Assembly: GCF_025971945.1 (NCBI RefSeq)
Contig: NZ_JAPDHW010000013.1
Location: forward strand, 23,673 to 87,672
Source: Chryseobacterium kimseyorum
Lineage (GTDB): Bacteria > Bacteroidota > Bacteroidia > Flavobacteriales > Weeksellaceae
Direction: 5' to 3'
DNA: 64,000 bases
Made by a program: the position numbers and the translations under genes. Numbering within the stretch: the first letter of the stretch is position 1; every line of letters begins with the position of its first letter. The notes beneath the pieces were generated by a model. The model saw nothing but the letters and a program-made list of their open reading frames with translations. It did not search any database and had not been told where the DNA came from. This document shows positions 60,750 to 64,000 of the stretch, in pieces.

Positions 60750-61214
60750 ATGAAGAGAATACTTATTATTGTTTTGGTTGCTTTTGTCATCATTCAGTTT
60801 TTTCCTATTGATAAAACAAATCCACCTGTAAATGAGGGAATGGATTTTCTGAGAATTAAAAACACTCCGGAAAATACAGCAAATATGATTAAGACTGCCT
60901 GTTACGACTGTCATTCCAATGAAACAAAATATCCCTGGTATTCCAGTATTGCTCCATCTTCATGGTTTTTAAAGAACCATATCAACGAAGGACGACAGCA
61001 TTTAAACTTTTCTATTTTTGCAACCTACGAACCCAAAAGACAGATTCATAAAATGGAAGAATGTATTGAGATGATTGAAAAGAAAGAAATGCCATTAGAA
61101 TCTTACTACATCGGTCATCAGGATGCGAAGCTGACAGATCAGCAAAGACAGGAACTCATTACCTATTTTAAAAGACAGATAGAGGACACGCAGATAAAAA
61201 ATGCAATAAAATAA
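60750..61214 (+). CDS. Haem-binding domain-containing protein
   Basis: 154 aa from the ATG at 60750 (an ATG at 60729 is possible). An N-terminal membrane anchor (ILIIVLVAFVIIQFF) precedes the c-type haem site 'CYDCHSNETKYPWYSS', in which the CxxCH and following 'WYSSIAP' mark the haem-binding domain common in Bacteroidota. The later 'RQELITYFKRQI' helix completes the fold. Located outside the inner membrane. Followed by a DCC family gene 8 bases downstream. Confidence 0.88.
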   Translation: MKRILIIVLVAFVIIQFFPIDKTNPPVNEGMDFLRIKNTPENTANMIKTACYDCHSNETKYPWYSSIAPSSWFLKNHINEGRQHLNFSIFATYEPKRQIHKMEECIEMIEKKEMPLESYYIGHQDAKLTDQQRQELITYFKRQIEDTQIKNAIK

Positions 61215-61222
61215 TTGAAATC

Positions 61223-61636
61223 ATGGAGGAAAACTGGAAGGACAAACACATTGTATTTTTTGACGGCGAATGTGGCGTCTGCAACTTTTGGGTACAGTGG
61301 ATTTTGGAAAGAGATCAAAAAGACCAGTTTATGTTTGCATCACTGCAGTCAGAATTCGGGCAAAAATTTCTTTCAGAGCGTGGTCTTGAAACCAAGCAGT
61401 TCAATACCATGTATTTGTGGAAGCCTAATTCCTATTATCTTATTAAATCACACGCTGTTTTGAAAATCGCCAATTTATTAGGCGGAATCTACAAATTGTC
61501 TGTGCTGGGAAAAATTTTCCCTTCATTTTTTAGAGACAAGATTTACGATAAAATTTCTGAGAACAGGATGAAAATGGCCAATCAGAAATGCTACCTGCCA
61601 ACTCCTCAACAGAGGAAGAAGTTTATTGAAATTTAA
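61223..61636 (+). CDS. DCC family thiol-disulfide oxidoreductase-like protein
   Basis: 137 aa. The DCC signature 'FDGECGVCNFWVQW' (about 12-25) with its CxxC, plus 'HAVLKIANLLGG', mark the DUF393 group, predicted to have a thioredoxin-like fold and oxidoreductase activity. It is 8 bases after the haem-binding gene, so the two are co-transcribed and may act together in haem or thiol handling. Confidence 0.88.
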   Translation: MEENWKDKHIVFFDGECGVCNFWVQWILERDQKDQFMFASLQSEFGQKFLSERGLETKQFNTMYLWKPNSYYLIKSHAVLKIANLLGGIYKLSVLGKIFPSFFRDKIYDKISENRMKMANQKCYLPTPQQRKKFIEI

Positions 61637-61738
61637 TTGGTTGATCATTTAGTGGCTGAAATACAGTAAAAAGCTTTAATTTTTCATTAAATTATGACAA
61701 ACATTTAAGTTTTTCTGACTGATTTTTTTATTAATCCA

Positions 61739-61746
61739 TATATTTG
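61739..61746 (+). promoter_or_regulatory. Promoter -7 element of the DUF4290-murA operon
   Basis: TATATTTG, 6 bases before the DUF4290 ATG at 61753, predicting a very short or absent leader. Confidence 0.55.
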
Positions 61747-61752
61747 CACATT

Positions 61753-62421
61753 ATGGAATATAACACTCAAAGAACTCAGCTTAATATGCCGGAATACGGC
61801 AGAATCATACAACAGTTGGTTGAGCGTTGCAAAGAGCTTTCTACAAAGGAAGAAAGGAACGAAATGGCAATGGCAATCATTGATTTTATGGGTCAAAGAA
61901 ACCCACAACTACGAGACGAAGAAAATTACAAACATAAACTTTGGGATCACTTATATATTTTGGCTAAACACGATCTTGATATCGATCCTGTATATCCTTT
62001 CCCAACCAAAGAAGAACTTGAGGAAAAACCAAAAAAAATGGAATATCCGAAGCTTCAGGGTGATTTTAAATTTTACGGAAAAAGTATTCTCCAATTAATA
62101 GAAAAAGCAATCGAACTGGAACCGGGAGACGAAAAAGAAGCTCTGATCGAAGTGATTGCCAATAATATGAAGAAGTCTTACAATGTTTATAATAAAGAAC
62201 ATGTAACTGATGATGTGATTTTCCGTCATCTGAAAGAACTGTCATCCAACAGGCTTGATTTAACTAATATTGAATCTCTTGAAAAAAGTAAGATCTATTA
62301 CGCAACCGCAAACCGTAACAATCTGAACAAGAGTAATAACAACAGAAATCAAAGCAATACTAACAACAATATTAACAAAAGAAGATTCACAAATAACAAC
62401 AATAATAAGAATAGAAGATAA
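61753..62421 (+). CDS. DUF4290 domain-containing protein
   Basis: 222 aa from the ATG at 61753. The DUF4290 domain takes up residues 1-190 or so ('EYNTQRTQLNMPEYGRIIQ', 'DFMGQRNPQLRDEENYKHKLWDHL', 'NNMKKSYNVYNKEHVTDDVIFRHL'). The last 35 residues are a low-complexity Asn/Arg tail. Its TAA overlaps the ATG of murA (TAATG), so translation is coupled; a role in cell-wall synthesis is therefore suggested. Function unknown. Confidence 0.9.
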   Translation: MEYNTQRTQLNMPEYGRIIQQLVERCKELSTKEERNEMAMAIIDFMGQRNPQLRDEENYKHKLWDHLYILAKHDLDIDPVYPFPTKEELEEKPKKMEYPKLQGDFKFYGKSILQLIEKAIELEPGDEKEALIEVIANNMKKSYNVYNKEHVTDDVIFRHLKELSSNRLDLTNIESLEKSKIYYATANRNNLNKSNNNRNQSNTNNNINKRRFTNNNNNKNRR

Positions 62422-63728
62422 TGAGTGGGACATTTCAAATAAGAGGAGGAAAAAGACTGCAAGGTGAAATTACTCCACAAGGGGCAAAAAATGAAGCTCT
62501 CCAAATCTTATGTGCGGTTTTGTTAACGGATGAGGAAGTAAGAATTAAAAACATTCCGGATATCCATGATGTCAACAGATTGATTGAGATTTTAGGAGAT
62601 TTCGGGGTAAAAGTGACTAAAAACGGTCATGGTGACTTTACATTCAAAGCAGACAGTGTCAATTTTGACTATATAAAATCTGACGAATTTAAAAAAGACG
62701 GTGCCAAACTTAGAGGTTCGATTATGTTGATGGGCCCAATGTTAGCACGTTATGGTGAAGCGTATATGCCGACTCCGGGTGGTGATAAAATCGGAAGAAG
62801 AAGATTAGACACCCATTTCCAGGGATTGGTTGAACTGGGAGCAGAATTTAATTACGATGAAGAAGAATATTTCTATTCATTAAAAGCAAAAGAACTTAAC
62901 GGAAAATTTATTCTTTTGGAAGAAGCTTCCGTAACAGGAACTGCCAACATTGTAATGGCAGCCGCTTTGGCAAAAGGAAAAACAAGAATCTACAACGCAG
63001 CGTGCGAACCTTATCTGCAACAGCTCTGTAAAATGCTGAACAGAATGGGAGCACAGATTTCAGGTATCGGCTCTAATTTATTAACGATTGAAGGAGTTAC
63101 CCAACTGAACGGAACAGAGCACACGATGCTTCCTGATATGGTGGAAATCGGTTCCTGGATTGGTCTTGCAGCCATGACAAAATCTGAAATTACCATTAAA
63201 AACGTGAACTGGAATCAGCTTGGTGTGATCCCGAATACATTCAGAAAACTGGGAATTCAACTTGAGCAGAGTGGAGATGATATCTACATCCCATCTCAGG
63301 AACACTATAAAATTCAGAAATTCATTGACGGATCTATTCTTACGATTTCGGATGCACCTTGGCCAGGATTTACACCTGATCTACTTTCTATCATTTTGGT
63401 AGTGGCTACGCAGGCGAAAGGAAGTATTCTGGTTCATCAGAAGATGTTTGAATCAAGATTATTCTTTGTTGATAAATTAATCGACATGGGTGCACAGATT
63501 ATCTTATGCGATCCGCACAGAGCAACCGTAATCGGTTTAAATCAGGAATCGCCACTTCGTGGAACTACGATGGTTTCTCCGGATATCAGAGCCGGAAATG
63601 CACTTTTGATCGCAGCATTATCAGCCGAAGGAAAATCTATCATTCATAATATTGAACAAATTGACCGTGGTTATGAAAATATCGACGGAAGACTGAAGGC
63701 GATTGGAGCGGATATCGAGAGAATTTAG
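62421..63728 (+). CDS. murA: UDP-N-acetylglucosamine 1-carboxyvinyltransferase
   Basis: 435 aa. EPSP-synthase fold; 'QGAKNEALQIL' holds the conserved Lys23. It transfers enolpyruvate from PEP to UDP-GlcNAc, the first step of peptidoglycan synthesis. The loop that carries the catalytic, fosfomycin-reactive Cys in most bacteria reads 'PGGDKIGRRRLD' here, so Asp122 replaces it, as in Mycobacterium and other naturally fosfomycin-insensitive MurAs. Coupled to DUF4290. Confidence 0.95.
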   Translation: MSGTFQIRGGKRLQGEITPQGAKNEALQILCAVLLTDEEVRIKNIPDIHDVNRLIEILGDFGVKVTKNGHGDFTFKADSVNFDYIKSDEFKKDGAKLRGSIMLMGPMLARYGEAYMPTPGGDKIGRRRLDTHFQGLVELGAEFNYDEEEYFYSLKAKELNGKFILLEEASVTGTANIVMAAALAKGKTRIYNAACEPYLQQLCKMLNRMGAQISGIGSNLLTIEGVTQLNGTEHTMLPDMVEIGSWIGLAAMTKSEITIKNVNWNQLGVIPNTFRKLGIQLEQSGDDIYIPSQEHYKIQKFIDGSILTISDAPWPGFTPDLLSIILVVATQAKGSILVHQKMFESRLFFVDKLIDMGAQIILCDPHRATVIGLNQESPLRGTTMVSPDIRAGNALLIAALSAEGKSIIHNIEQIDRGYENIDGRLKAIGADIERI

Positions 63729-63801
63729 AAAAAAGCAAATGGGAGCTGGATGATGGAAGTTTTTTGAAGTCTACAGAATCTTAAGAACCTTTAAAAATAT
63801 T

Positions 63802-63838
63802 AAAAAGCGTTTGGAATTAATTTTCTGAACGCTTTTTT
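63802..63838 (+). terminator. Intrinsic terminator of murA
   Basis: AAAAAGCGTT pairs with AACGCTTTTT, with GAA/TTC inside and a T-run. Confidence 0.85.
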
Positions 63839-63860
63839 AATTTTAATTTAAAAATTCAAA

Positions 63861-63902
63861 CACGAATGTCACGGATATTTTTCACGAATAACACAAATAA
63901 AA
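63861..63902. repeat. REP-like CACGAAT repeat
   Basis: CACGAATGTCACGGATATTTTTCACGAATAACACAAAT-type sequence (split here for length: CACGAATGTCACGG, then TTTTTCACGAATAACAC). I recall such 'CACGAA' repeats in many flavobacterial intergenic regions. The remaining bases to 64000 hold no gene. Confidence 0.5.
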
Positions 63903-64000
63903 TTTCGTTATCAGATGAAGATCTTTTTAAGCTTATTACATCTGTCTTCATATTTTGCTTTGATTGAAGTAATTTTAAAGAGGACAGATCTTAAATAATC

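Noticed and set aside
61753..62421. Asn-rich C-terminus as a frameshift artefact
   Set aside because: The frame runs cleanly to a TAA that overlaps the murA start, so the tail is probably real.

Overview
The window is a piece of a Bacteroidota chromosome, most likely Flavobacteriia, Weeksellaceae, close to Chryseobacterium. The reasons are AT-rich DNA, promoters of the TAnnTTTG type instead of a sigma70 -10 box, few Shine-Dalgarno sequences, a protein with a type IX secretion (T9SS type A) tail, and flavobacterial family proteins (DUF6341, DUF6427, DUF4290, the OstA-like protein and GDYXXLXY proteins). I found no rRNA, tRNA, CRISPR, transposase or prophage genes.

Layout. 1-4.3 kb is an accessory stretch: small unknown or SUKH-type genes, one lipoprotein gene split by a stop codon, and long imperfect inverted repeats that look like cassette recombination (attC-like) sites. 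4.3-10.7 kb holds many small membrane, secreted or cytoplasmic proteins of unknown function, including a tight three-gene set at 7.16-8.91 kb. 10.7-14.9 kb has the DUF2157/DUF4401/GDYXXLXY operon, two GNAT acetyltransferases and a TerD protein. 15-24.9 kb is mostly core: panD with a flippase-like gene, an HU protein, pdxH, yqgE, an amidase, two aminotransferase-fold proteins, an OstA-like outer-membrane biogenesis protein and a coupled Fur-family regulator. 25-36.4 kb holds kup, pdhB, an LTA-synthase-like sulfatase, pssA, a DnaQ-type exonuclease, an FAH-family enzyme, a universal stress protein and DUF6341/DUF6427/DUF3109. 36.4-44.3 kb holds a repeat-rich gap, an M16 protease with a LolA-like partner, a T9SS cargo protein, a retropepsin-PDZ lipoprotein and a small lipoprotein.

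44.4-50.1 kb starts with trigger factor, followed by a probable metal-uptake locus: a His-rich lipoprotein, a TonB-dependent receptor and a small HxH/CxxCH protein, with palindromes upstream of the last two. It ends in an array of seven hairpin repeats. 50.1-64 kb holds an ABC-F ATPase, a DUF5715 protein, aqpZ, a nuclease-like protein, a LuxE-like acyl-activating protein, an LpxH-like phosphatase, queD, comFC, a DUF3267 zincin, upp, der, a haem-binding protein, a DCC protein, and DUF4290-murA.

How the parts work together. Several genes serve the envelope (OstA-like protein, LpxH-like phosphatase, LTA-synthase-like sulfatase, pssA, amidase, murA, M16/LolA-like pair, T9SS cargo). Others serve cofactor and nucleotide metabolism (panD, pdxH, queD, upp). 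The most unusual items are the attC-like repeats, the hairpin arrays, a class IV aminotransferase that appears to lack its PLP lysine, a MurA with Asp at the fosfomycin-target Cys position, and promoters placed so close to start codons that the mRNAs should be leaderless.
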